Assembly (NCBI GenBank): GCA_900554535.1
Contig: USIA01000068.1
Span: 1 to 8,807 of the forward strand
Reading direction: 5' to 3'
Length of the DNA: 8,807 nt
DNA from: an uncultured Oscillospiraceae bacterium
GTDB lineage: Bacteria > Bacillota > Clostridia > Oscillospirales > Acutalibacteraceae
The notes under the pieces were generated by a model. The model had not been told where the DNA came from. It ran no database searches and was given only the letters and a program-made list of their open reading frames with translations. The translations under genes were made by a program, and so were the position numbers. Shown here piece by piece: positions 1 to 6,124 of the stretch. How positions within the stretch are numbered: the first letter of the stretch is position 1; every line of letters starts with the position of its first letter.

Positions 1-63
1 GGCCGGCTCGGCGCGATGCTGGCTGCCCAGTCGATGCTGGATTGCAAAATTCTCGGCAAATAA
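1..63 (+). CDS. C-terminal end of an unidentified host gene (5' truncated)
   Basis: Frame 1 is open from the window edge to TAA at 61-63 and encodes 20 residues beginning GRLGAMLAAQ and ending KILGK. Codon choice (CTG, GGC, GCC) looks like real coding sequence. A hairpin followed by four T residues lies 35 bases after the stop, as expected of a gene end. The fragment is too short to assign to a family. It probably belongs to the chromosome outside the mobile element, because the tRNA gene lies between it and the recombinase. Confidence 0.5.
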   Translation, partial: GRLGAMLAAQSMLDCKILGK

Positions 64-64
64 C

Positions 65-93
65 TTGCGCTTTCGCGTACTTTTTGGTATGAT
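65..93 (+). promoter_or_regulatory. Promoter of the tRNA-Leu gene
   Basis: TTGCGC at 65-70 and TATGAT at 88-93 are separated by exactly 17 bases, a good sigma-70/sigma-A promoter. The predicted start near 99-101 lies about 24 bases before the mature tRNA 5' end. It is the only strong promoter upstream of the tRNA. The -35 box begins two bases after the stop codon of the preceding gene. Confidence 0.65.
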
Positions 94-98
94 AGACA

Positions 99-121
99 GG
101 CAGTCGCTCAGACTGCCTTTT
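99..121 (+). terminator. Hairpin with short T tract, likely terminator of the upstream gene
   Basis: GGCAGTC (99-105) pairs perfectly with GACTGCC (111-117) around a five-base loop and is followed by TTTT (118-121). It could terminate transcripts of the gene ending at 63. It also lies between the tRNA promoter and the tRNA, so it would form the 5' leader of the tRNA precursor, which RNase P should remove. Confidence 0.5.
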
Positions 122-123
122 AT

Positions 124-206
<83 letters not shown>

Positions 207-209
207 TGG

Positions 210-257
210 CGAGTGTTCTTATAGCATTTGAAACGCTGTAAGAACACTCGTTTTTTT
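210..257 (+). terminator. Rho-independent terminator after tRNA-Leu
   Basis: A 16-bp arm at 210-225 pairs with 235-250 around the loop ATTTGAAAC; the outer twelve pairs (CGAGTGTTCTTA) are perfect and one inner pair is T-G. It is followed by seven T residues (251-257). The T tract is only on the plus-strand exit side, so it terminates the tRNA transcript. It does not obviously terminate the recombinase, which ends at 265 on the other strand. Confidence 0.9.
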
Positions 258-264
258 ATTGTTT

Positions 265-1974
265 TCATCCGGCGATGGTGGATGGGGCGTAGTTGACGAC
301 TACGCCCTTTCTTGTATTTACGGACACCTCCGGGGCGGGTAGCGGGATGAGGTCGGGGATCTCGATGGCACCCACGCAGTTGTAGTGGATACGGAGCCGT
401 TGCTCCCACACTCCGTCTACCTTCTCAGCGTTGAATACCTCGATCTTCTCGATGAGTTCGTTGAGCATCCGGGGCGTCAGCTTGCGGGCGCGAGTGTATT
501 TGCGGACCAGAGAGATGAACATATCCGTGGTCATGGATTGGCTGTTCTGCTTGTCGATCTCAGCGCGGAGCGCCTTGATCTTCTCCGCCAGTTCCTTTTG
601 CTCCTCCTCGTACCGCCTCGACATACGGGCAAAGCGGTCATCCGAGAGCCTGCCAGAGACATTGTCCTCGTAGATCCGCTCAAACAGGCCGTCCAGCTCC
701 TCATCGCGGGCTTGCAGGGCTTTCAGCTCCTTCTCCTTCAGCTTTCGGCCAGTGGCCTCTGCCTGCTGGGAATGGCCGATCACGGCCTTCACAAACTCAT
801 CCTCAAACTGACTGGCAAACTTGGTCAGCCGCCGGATCTCGCCCAGCACCACCTGCTCCAGGAAGTCCACGCGAACATAATGGGTGGAAGTGCAGCTCCC
901 ACGGTTGCCCTTGTAGTTGGAGCAGTTGAAATACTTGATGTCGGGGTTGCCCTGATTGAAATGAAAGTGCAGGTTGTGTCCGCAATCAGCGCAGACCAGC
1001 AGGCCGGAAAACATATTGCGTTCCCCTTCGTGGGTACGGCGCTTGCGGATCTTGCCGCGCTTCTGCTGGACCTGCTCAAAGACCGCCCGCTCAATGATAG
1101 GTTCGTGGACGTCCTTAAAGATAACCCAGTTCTCCCGGTCATTTTCAATCCGCTTTTTGTTCTTGTACGACTTGGAGTAGGTTTTGAAATTAAGGATGTC
1201 GCCGCAATACTCTTGCAAAGACAGTATTTTGGTAACACTGGAGCTGTTCCACTTTGTCGGAGCCTGCTCCTTTCCTTTGCCGGGCCGTTTAATGCCTTTT
1301 TTGAGCCAGTAGGCGCGGGGCGTCAGGATACCGTCTTGTTCAAGACTTGCTGCAATCTGCTCTGTTCCATAACCATCCAAGGTCATACGATAAATCCGAC
1401 GAACCACCTGGGCGGCCTCCTCATCCACAATCCACCGTTTGGGATTGTCAGGGTCCTTGATATAGCCGTAGGGAGGCTGCCCCATCGGCTCGCCCGCATT
1501 GCCCTTGATCTTATTGCTGATCCGGCGCTTCTTGCTGATGTCACGGGCGTACCACTCATTGAACAGGTTGCGGATGGGCGCCAGCTCATTCTCGCCTTCG
1601 GCGGTGTCGATGTTGTCCGAAACCGCCACCAGGCGAATATCGTGCTCCGGGAAAAACTCCTCGGTCAGCCGCCCCACCTCAATGTAGTTGCGGCCCAGCC
1701 GGGACAGATCCTTCACAAACACGGCAGCAGCCTTGCCGGCGGCAAGCTGCTCCATCATGTCGTTGAAACCGGGGCGGTCCATCGTGACGCCAGAGATACC
1801 GTCGTCCAGGAAGTGGACCAGGTTGGTGTATCCTTTTTCCTTCGCCACCTTGGTCAGCAATTTCTTTTGGTTGCCGATGCTGTAACTCTCGCCCTCCAGG
1901 TTGTCATCGCGGGAAAGCCGCTCATAGAGGAACGCGGTCACATCACGGGATTTACGGTTGTTCGACTGTCTCAT
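265..1974 (-). CDS. Large serine recombinase (TndX/TnpX-like transposon integrase)
   Basis: This 569-residue protein integrates and excises the element through a covalent serine-DNA intermediate. The N-terminal resolvase domain (about residues 12-150) has YERLSRDD with the likely catalytic Ser21 and Arg19, DDGISG at 57-62 and SRLGRN at 91-96. A recombinase domain follows (GEPMGQPPYGY at 161-171). A zinc ribbon has Cys328, Cys331, Cys351 and Cys361. A charged coiled coil covers roughly 405-490, and the C-terminal part resembles the DUF4368-type tail. The length fits the TndX class (Tn5397) better than the longer TnpX (Tn4451). The ATG start at 1972-1974 has a strong GGAAGGAGG site five to six bases upstream. 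The gene ends eight bases past the tRNA terminator, so it marks the element terminus. No separate excisionase gene is visible, consistent with this family. Confidence 0.95.
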   Translation of the reverse strand: MRQSNNRKSRDVTAFLYERLSRDDNLEGESYSIGNQKKLLTKVAKEKGYTNLVHFLDDGISGVTMDRPGFNDMMEQLAAGKAAAVFVKDLSRLGRNYIEVGRLTEEFFPEHDIRLVAVSDNIDTAEGENELAPIRNLFNEWYARDISKKRRISNKIKGNAGEPMGQPPYGYIKDPDNPKRWIVDEEAAQVVRRIYRMTLDGYGTEQIAASLEQDGILTPRAYWLKKGIKRPGKGKEQAPTKWNSSSVTKILSLQEYCGDILNFKTYSKSYKNKKRIENDRENWVIFKDVHEPIIERAVFEQVQQKRGKIRKRRTHEGERNMFSGLLVCADCGHNLHFHFNQGNPDIKYFNCSNYKGNRGSCTSTHYVRVDFLEQVVLGEIRRLTKFASQFEDEFVKAVIGHSQQAEATGRKLKEKELKALQARDEELDGLFERIYEDNVSGRLSDDRFARMSRRYEEEQKELAEKIKALRAEIDKQNSQSMTTDMFISLVRKYTRARKLTPRMLNELIEKIEVFNAEKVDGVWEQRLRIHYNCVGAIEIPDLIPLPAPEVSVNTRKGVVVNYAPSTIAG

Positions 1975-2072
1975 TCAGTCCTCCTTCCTCCGGGACAGCC
2001 GAATAGCAAATATAACTTGTCTATGTTCATTATACCGCCATCCGCCGTCCCTGTCAGCCGGGTCCGGGAGAT

Positions 2073-2252
2073 TTACTTTGCTTCGCTCTCGGACTTCATC
2101 AGCCGCAGAAGGATGCTGCCCAGGGTGTCCGGGCCATCTTGCCGAAAAACAGGTTCAACGACAAATGACCTATTGCCGAAGCGATAGGTCGTCTTTTCAT
2201 CTAATGATTTATTGGATGTGCCGGTCTTGCCGACAGCAGTTTTTTCTTGCAT
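2073..2252 (-). CDS. tnpW: TnpW-like small transposon protein
   Basis: This 59-residue protein starts MQEKTAVGK and contains TTYRFGNRSFVVEPVF, then a C-terminal helix with DTLGSILLRLMKSE. That pattern (a YR-G-x-x-Y/F-x-V strand segment followed by a short helix ending KILRLI-like) matches the TnpW family of Tn4451-type elements, whose role is not well defined. The chosen ATG (2250-2252) has AAAGGGGGG spaced about six bases upstream. A longer reading in the same frame to 2399 adds a tail unlike a protein and lacks a better ribosome site. It lies 98 bases upstream of the recombinase in the same direction, so the two are probably co-transcribed. The family call rests on sequence pattern and position. 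Confidence 0.75.
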   Translation of the reverse strand: MQEKTAVGKTGTSNKSLDEKTTYRFGNRSFVVEPVFRQDGPDTLGSILLRLMKSESEAK

Positions 2253-2655
2253 AGAATGCCCCCCTTTCGCAAGAAAGATCCATACGAAAGAGGCAGAAAA
2301 CGGATGGCTGCTGGCACAGCTCCACGGGAATTTCACCCCGGCCCATGCTGATGGGTGCGGCGCACGATGCTTTGCGGGCGTCCAATGCGCGAGTCTCATT
2401 ATCCTGCCTGCATATCATCGCCCACAGGCTGCCACACCTGTTTTACGGCCCGGTTTTGTCGCTCTCCTGTTTAGCAGGGGTCCCGTCCTGCGGACTTGCA
2501 ACAGGGTCATGGCGCACCGGCCGACCGGCTCCACGCAGACAGATCGTATCCGTCTGCCTTATGCTGCGCCGGAGGCCTCCCGCCGGGCTTTCTTTGTCAA
2601 GGAGCTATAACGGGACGCCGCGTGGAAAGGGGAACACGCAGCGCCCGGCCCTGGA
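2253..2655. other. Structured spacer without a convincing gene
   Basis: I see no credible coding sequence in these 403 bases between the HTH gene and tnpW. Open frames exist on both strands but lack ribosome sites and protein-like composition. The region is GC-rich and full of dyads: 2612-2646 (GGG-CGC-GCGTG paired with CACGC-GCG-CCC, with single-base interruptions), 2535-2557 (GCAGACAGAT against ATCCGTCTGC, one G-T), the perfect palindrome GGAGGCCTCC at 2571-2580, and CCCAT/ATGGG at 2342-2355. It may hold control sites for tnpW/recombinase expression or an untranslated RNA, but the function is unknown. Confidence 0.4.
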
Positions 2656-2898
2656 TCAGCTCAGGTCAAAATCCAGGATGGAAATAATCAGCTTTGCTTC
2701 CAGCCGACCGCGCAGATCTTCGTCCACCTGGGGACGGGGATAGCCGTCAGGGCCATAGCTCGTCCGTGTAGACAGCGCGGCGATGTAGCCGGAGTAATGC
2801 CGGACTACCCGGTTCACCGCTTCGGGGTCGCCTCCGACAGCGGCGGCGATCACCGGGTAAGGGATCAGCGATGCCCGCGTGCACGCAGATTTAGTCAT
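2656..2898 (-). CDS. HTH regulator, Tn916 Orf8-like (HTH_16 family)
   Basis: This 80-residue protein starts MTKSACTRASLIP. The middle reads AAVGGDPEAVNRVVRHYSGY, the signature of the small helix-turn-helix proteins encoded beside the sigma factor in Tn916-like elements, where Orf8 acts with Orf7 to activate excision and transfer genes. The ATG at 2896-2898 overlaps the sigma-factor stop (ATGACTAA) and has GGGAGGTGA eight bases upstream inside the sigma gene, implying translational coupling. A GTG three codons earlier (2905-2907) overlaps that ribosome site and is less likely. The C-terminus (RLEAKLIISILDFDLS) is typical of the family. The role is inferred from homology and gene order. Confidence 0.85.
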   Translation of the reverse strand: MTKSACTRASLIPYPVIAAAVGGDPEAVNRVVRHYSGYIAALSTRTSYGPDGYPRPQVDEDLRGRLEAKLIISILDFDLS

Positions 2899-3439
2899 CC
2901 GCTTCACCTCCCATCAGCTCCTTCAGCAGCCGATAGGCTTTATGCCTGCGGGTATTGACCGTCCGGCGGGGCATGTCCATGTACTTGGCGATCTGTGCGT
3001 CGGTCATTCGCAGGAACCAGTGCATCATAAAGATTTCCCGGTCCTCCTGGGACAGCCCCAGAAGCGCCTCGGCCAGCCCGTCGTCCTCGATCAGGATTAC
3101 GGCCCCTCCCACAGGGAAGGTCGTGTATTCCCACGGGTAGCGGTCATATACCGCAAGCTGGGCCATTTCTGCCTCGGACAGTTCTTCCAAAGATGTGAAA
3201 CGCTTCTGGCGGCGGCTGATCTGGCGATAGCCGTTGCACGCCTCGCATTTCAGCACCTTCTTACAGTAGCTGTCAAAGGCGTACTGCTTGTGCTCGTAGT
3301 GGCGGTCAGGTTTCAAGTTCTCACCTCCCTTCGTGCCGGGAGGCAGTTCTTTTCTTCCCCTTTCGCTCACTACTCGTTCACGAGTGGTCCGGTTTGGCCG
3401 GTTTTCGGGATCTATCTGAAAAAAATTTTTGCCGCTCAT
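2891..3439 (-). CDS. Sigma-70-like factor, Tn916 Orf7-like
   Basis: The C-terminal half has a sigma region-4 layout: GLAEALLGLSQEDREIFMMH followed by the HTH segment TDAQIAKYMDMPRRTVN and ending RLLKELMGGEADD. This matches the small sigma-like Orf7 of Tn916, which with Orf8 activates element transcription. Two starts are credible in the same frame. ATG at 3437-3439 (182 residues, MSGKNFFQIDPENRPNR) has AAAGGAG seven bases upstream. TTG at 3314-3316 (141 residues, KPDRHYEHKQYAFD) has GGGAGGTGA ideally placed and gives almost the usual Orf7 length of about 140. I list the longer form because its extra 41 residues look protein-like (RPNRTTRERVVSERG). The gene overlaps the HTH gene by eight bases. 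Identity as a sigma-like factor is secure; the start is not. Confidence 0.85.
   Translation of the reverse strand: MSGKNFFQIDPENRPNRTTRERVVSERGRKELPPGTKGGENLKPDRHYEHKQYAFDSYCKKVLKCEACNGYRQISRRQKRFTSLEELSEAEMAQLAVYDRYPWEYTTFPVGGAVILIEDDGLAEALLGLSQEDREIFMMHWFLRMTDAQIAKYMDMPRRTVNTRRHKAYRLLKELMGGEADD
3321..3329 (-). promoter_or_regulatory. Internal ribosome binding site for a TTG start in the sigma gene
   Basis: On the minus strand GGGAGGTGA lies directly before GAAC and TTG at 3314-3316, with seven bases between GGAGG and TTG. It matches eight of nine positions of the ideal AGGAGGTGA sequence. Inside a coding region this is unlikely to be chance. It suggests that the 141-residue product is made, either instead of or in addition to the 182-residue product. 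Confidence 0.55.
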
Positions 3440-3453
3440 AGATAAGCTCCTTT

Positions 3454-3487
3454 CGTTTCGTTCAGGTTGACAGGCCGGAACGAAACG
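3454..3487 (-). promoter_or_regulatory. Perfect 10-bp hairpin abutting the sigma-gene ribosome site
   Basis: CGTTTCGTTC (3454-3463) is exactly inverted as GAACGAAACG (3478-3487) with a 14-base loop. On the minus-strand transcript the hairpin ends immediately before AAAGGAG (3447-3453), the ribosome site of the 3439 start. It could mask or expose that site, or be a protein-binding dyad. No T tract follows, so it is not an intrinsic terminator. Confidence 0.5.
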
Positions 3488-3562
3488 GGGCGGGGAGCGG
3501 CAGCCCACGCCCAGGCGCAGGCGGTCAAAGGGACGTGCCTTATGGGATATGAGCCGCAGTAT

Positions 3563-3604
3563 ATAAAAAACGAGCCACAACTCACTTCCATGAGCGCGGC
3601 TCGT
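3563..3604 (-). terminator. Intrinsic terminator/attenuator upstream of the sigma gene
   Basis: On the minus strand ACGAGCC pairs with GGCTCGT (plus positions 3598-3604 and 3570-3576), with an inner CTCA/TGAG helix (3591-3594 with 3581-3584). The stem is followed by a run of T residues (plus 3565-3569 are A). Any minus-strand transcript starting upstream of 3605 meets this terminator before reaching the sigma gene, so it is placed to act as an attenuator. Confidence 0.7.
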
Positions 3605-3754
3605 TGCTACGTTATAGGAATATTCTTCGTAGTGGCATGGGCGTCCGCCGCATAAGCGGTAAACCCCGCCTTATTTTGACCTCCTTTGTGTTGGCGCTCT
3701 CATCCATATCTCCCTTTACTCCGAAATATGGGTTATAACTCACCTTTCATGAGT
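3580..3754. repeat. Two copies of a short palindrome, ACTCAC(C)TT-CATGAG
   Basis: ACTCACTTCCATGAGC at 3580-3595 and ACTCACCTTTCATGAGT at 3738-3754 share nearly the same sequence, and each is an inverted repeat (CTCA/TGAG; the second copy extends to AACTCA/TGAGTT). The first copy forms the inner helix of the terminator and the second has no T tract. ATATGAGC follows or precedes each region (3548-3555 and 3769-3776). They could be operators for the divergent XRE repressor. Confidence 0.45.
3612..3707 (-). CDS. Possible 31-residue leader peptide upstream of the attenuator
   Basis: ATG at 3705-3707 opens a frame beginning MDESANTKEVKIRRG and ending MPLRRIFL with TAA at 3612-3614, eight bases before the terminator stem. 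AAAGGGAG lies just upstream but rather close to the ATG. A much better ribosome site, AAAGGAGGT (3679-3687), lies inside the frame and is followed at the right distance by ATA (3672-3674), not a normal start. The true peptide could therefore be a 20-residue form beginning at a rare or decayed ATA start. The peptide is arginine-rich. Position before an intrinsic terminator is what suggests a leader. Expression is unproven, and no family is recognised. Confidence 0.35.
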   Translation of the reverse strand: MDESANTKEVKIRRGLPLMRRTPMPLRRIFL

Positions 3755-3812
3755 TCTATGGTTATTTATATGAGCGGAAGCACACCCTACAATGATGTAG
3801 AGGTGATGTGTA

Positions 3813-4142
3813 GTGAACAATCCGCTGGATCTATTTGCATGGAAGGTGCGGTCAGAACGGAAGCGGCAGCATCTGACGCAAAAGCAGTTAGCTGAACGCC
3901 TCGGTATGAACCCCCGCACGATCATAGATTTGGAGACTGGCAAGAGTAATCCGAAATTTGAGACGGTGGTCCTTGTCGCCAAAGAACTGAATATCAGCGT
4001 GGACGCCGCCATCTTCCCGGAAATGGTAAATCAGACAGTCTCGAAAACAGTCGTAGACTTTTTTGCCGGGAAAAGCGAAGCAGAAATCGAAAAATTTATC
4101 GCGCTCTGCAAACAGGCGGAAGCCTTCCAGAAAGACGAGTAA
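3813..4142 (+). CDS. XRE/Cro-family repressor, Tn916 Orf9-like
   Basis: This 109-residue protein has an N-terminal Cro/CI helix-turn-helix (about residues 7-61; LTQKQLAERLGMNPRTIIDL and ETGKSNPKFETVVLVAKEL), followed by a short acidic tail. It starts at GTG 3813-3815, with AGAGGTGA about eight bases upstream. An in-frame TGA at 3804 rules out earlier starts. It is divergent from the sigma gene, the position of Orf9 in Tn916, which represses the orf7 promoter. It probably binds in 3440-3812 and keeps the transfer and excision programme off. It converges with dtxR, with a hairpin between them. Confidence 0.9.
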   Translation: MNNPLDLFAWKVRSERKRQHLTQKQLAERLGMNPRTIIDLETGKSNPKFETVVLVAKELNISVDAAIFPEMVNQTVSKTVVDFFAGKSEAEIEKFIALCKQAEAFQKDE

Positions 4143-4179
4143 CGCGGTCGGGTTCGATGTGCCCGGCCGCGTTACTGTT
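4139..4179 (+). terminator. Terminator between the XRE gene and dtxR-like gene
   Basis: GTAACGCGG (4139-4147) pairs exactly with CCGCGTTAC (4167-4175), and the helix continues through 4153/4161 with two T-G pairs around a seven-base loop. The XRE stop codon is inside the first arm. The tail TGTTT is short. No T tract exists on the minus-strand exit, so it mainly serves the plus-strand gene but may also block opposing transcription. Confidence 0.7.
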
Positions 4180-4203
4180 TCACCCGTTTGCCATGCGGGC
4201 AGA

Positions 4204-4575
4204 TTATTCATTTTTTGTTTTATAGGCATCGCGCAGACGCTCGAAGGACTCCTGGCTGATGACATGCTCCATCCGGCAGGCGTCCCTTTCCGCCGTTTCC
4301 GGGTCTACGCCGGCCTCGATCAGCCGGTCGGTAAAGAAGCGGTGCTTTTCGTAGATCTGCTCCGCCACTTCCCGGCCCACATCGGTCAGATGCAGGAAAT
4401 AGTCGCTGTCCATTGTCAGGAAGCCCCCTTCACGCAGGGTCGCCACCGCATGGCACACGCTGGGCTTTGACACCTCCATATGCCGGGCTACATCCACGGA
4501 GCGCACCATGCCCTTTTTCTTTTGTAGAACAAGGATAGCCTCCAGATAGTCCTCCCCGGACGCATGAAGTCCCAT
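4204..4575 (-). CDS. DtxR/MntR-family metal-dependent repressor
   Basis: This 123-residue protein starts MGLHASGEDYLEAIL at ATG 4573-4575, with AAAGGAG six to seven bases upstream. A TTG at 4590 would place that ribosome site inside the gene and is rejected. The winged helix (about residues 8-64; SKPSVCHAVATLREGGFLT) is followed by the dimerisation/metal domain. Likely metal ligands are Asp9, Glu12, His78, Cys100, Glu103 and His104 (ACRMEHVIS). Asp9/Glu12 resemble MntR, and Cys100 matches DtxR Cys102, so the preferred metal (Fe or Mn) cannot be read off. There is no SH3-like C-terminal domain, as in the MntR-sized class. It lies 40 bases downstream of ecfA in the same direction, probably at the end of that operon, and is more GC-rich than the transporter genes. 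It likely represses metal-related uptake genes when metal is plentiful. Confidence 0.9.
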   Translation of the reverse strand: MGLHASGEDYLEAILVLQKKKGMVRSVDVARHMEVSKPSVCHAVATLREGGFLTMDSDYFLHLTDVGREVAEQIYEKHRFFTDRLIEAGVDPETAERDACRMEHVISQESFERLRDAYKTKNE

Positions 4576-4615
4576 AGCTTCTCCTTTCAAGACTGTTGCA
4601 TCATACCGAATACTA

Positions 4616-6124
4616 TCAAATCACTTCTGTTACATGTCCATCAGTAATTCGGATGACTCTATCGCAGCATAAGGCAATCAGCTCAGGATCATGGGTCGAC
4701 ACAAATATTGTCTTACCATCAATTGCTAACTTCTTCAAAAGGTCTGCTACCTCACACATATGGCGGTAATCTAACCCGGATGTTGGTTCGTCAAAAAGTA
4801 AAATTTGCGCCTTTGCCGCAATAGCTGATGCAATCGCTACTCGTTGCTTCTGTCCTCCCGATAACGCCATGGGGTGCTTTTCTTTGTATTCATCCAAGTC
4901 AAGGCTCATCAAAATTTTTTCAGCTTCATTTTCATCTGGATGCTCCATTGACAATAACACCTCGGATAAGACGCTGTTCGTAAATAGCTGGTGATTAACG
5001 TCTTGCATCACCATGTAGCAAACCTTTGTTAATTGACGCCCACGGTAAATTTTCCCTGAAACTTTCAAAGTGCCTATGCAAGTTTTTTCCAATCCGCATA
5101 AGCATCGTAGGAAAGTGGATTTCCCTGATCCGTTATTTCCAATCACTCCCACGATGTTTCCTTGGTGGATTTTAAGGCTTGGTATCCTTAAATCACAGAT
5201 TTCTTCATCTTCTGGAGTGATTTTTTTCTTTATGAAAAGATATTTTGGGGGCGTATAAGTAAAATAAAAATTGGAAAGCTCCAGCACTTCGCTACTATCA
5301 TCTAGTACGGGCTGAATGTCTCTGCTTATAGGCCCCGTATCTGCCGGAATTGAATCATTAGAAAACTGCTGTATGTAACGTTCTTCCAGCAACACAGGAC
5401 GTAACTCATAGGCTTTTAGTTCGTTCTCTGTAAGTGCGAAAAATTCATCCTTCGTCCACTGTTTGATAATACAGCCCTTTTCCATATATACAGCTCTGTC
5501 AATAACATCTTTTAGATACCATAAACGATGTTCAGAAATAATAATTGTCTTTCCTTGAGACTTCCAAAGCTGCATAGAAACACGCAAATCACGAATTGCT
5601 GCCCAGTCTAAATTTGACGAAGGTTCATCTAAAATGATAATATTTGGCAAAAGCGCCGCTACGGATGCACAAGCGATTTTTTGCTTTTCGCCACCGGATA
5701 GATCGAAAAGGCTACGTTCCAAAAGTCCCTTTAGATTTAATTCCCGGACAACTTGCTCCTTTCTGGAAAGGATTTCTCCCTTCTCTAGGCCAATATTTTC
5801 GGGGCCAAATACTATTTCTCCGTCTGTGTCTACAGAAAAGAATTGACTGCGGGGATTTTGAAAAACTGAGCCAACAATTCCGGCCAGATTATAAAGTTCT
5901 TGTTGTTTGATCTCCAAGTTATTTACATAAACTTCCCCAGATAATTCTCCTTTGAAGAAATGGGGAATGAGGCCATTGATTAACCGAGTTACAGTAGTCT
6001 TTCCACAACCCGAAGCGCCGCATAAAAGAACGCACTCTCCATCCGCAACAGATAGATTGAAATTATTAAGGCCCGCTTGATCTAATCCAGCATAACGAAA
6101 ATTCACATTTTTTATTTCAATCAT
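4616..6124 (-). CDS. ECF transporter ATPase, tandem two-domain EcfA
   Basis: This 502-residue protein is a cytoplasmic ATPase with two ABC domains in one chain. Domain 1 has Walker A GASGCGKT (36-43), Q-loop Gln89, signature LSGGEKQ (142-148), Walker B IIILDEP (162-168) and H-loop His199. Domain 2 has GNNGSGKST (329-337), Q-loop Gln374, LSGGQKQ (421-427), ILLFDEP (441-447) and His478. All catalytic motifs look intact in both halves. A linker of low conservation (about 240-280) joins them. Such EcfA1-EcfA2 fusions power ECF importers through EcfT. The ATG overlaps the ecfT stop (ATGA), implying coupled translation and equal stoichiometry. Codon use is AT-rich like ecfT and ecfS, unlike dtxR downstream. 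Confidence 0.93.
   Translation of the reverse strand: MIEIKNVNFRYAGLDQAGLNNFNLSVADGECVLLCGASGCGKTTVTRLINGLIPHFFKGELSGEVYVNNLEIKQQELYNLAGIVGSVFQNPRSQFFSVDTDGEIVFGPENIGLEKGEILSRKEQVVRELNLKGLLERSLFDLSGGEKQKIACASVAALLPNIIILDEPSSNLDWAAIRDLRVSMQLWKSQGKTIIISEHRLWYLKDVIDRAVYMEKGCIIKQWTKDEFFALTENELKAYELRPVLLEERYIQQFSNDSIPADTGPISRDIQPVLDDSSEVLELSNFYFTYTPPKYLFIKKKITPEDEEICDLRIPSLKIHQGNIVGVIGNNGSGKSTFLRCLCGLEKTCIGTLKVSGKIYRGRQLTKVCYMVMQDVNHQLFTNSVLSEVLLSMEHPDENEAEKILMSLDLDEYKEKHPMALSGGQKQRVAIASAIAAKAQILLFDEPTSGLDYRHMCEVADLLKKLAIDGKTIFVSTHDPELIALCCDRVIRITDGHVTEVI

Noticed and set aside
385..2187. 600-codon open frame on the plus strand
   Set aside because: It is exactly antisense to the serine recombinase, has no ribosome site and no recognisable domain; it arises from GC-rich codon structure of the real gene.
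2209..2418. 69-codon minus-strand frame with segment DARKASCAAPISMGRGEIPV
   Set aside because: It looks mildly protein-like, but has no good ribosome site and overlaps the tnpW start in another frame. Kept only as part of the undefined spacer.
2595..2600. TTGACA (minus strand) as a -35 box for tnpW and the recombinase
   Set aside because: No -10-like hexamer lies 15-19 bases downstream; the first AT-rich candidate is about 32 bases away.
2345..2743. Plus-strand frames across the spacer
   Set aside because: No ribosome site, low-complexity arginine/serine/proline-rich translation, and overlap with the HTH gene on the other strand.
3467..3895. Short plus-strand frames in the control region
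   Set aside because: They run through hairpins and the real XRE ribosome site and start; composition is not protein-like.
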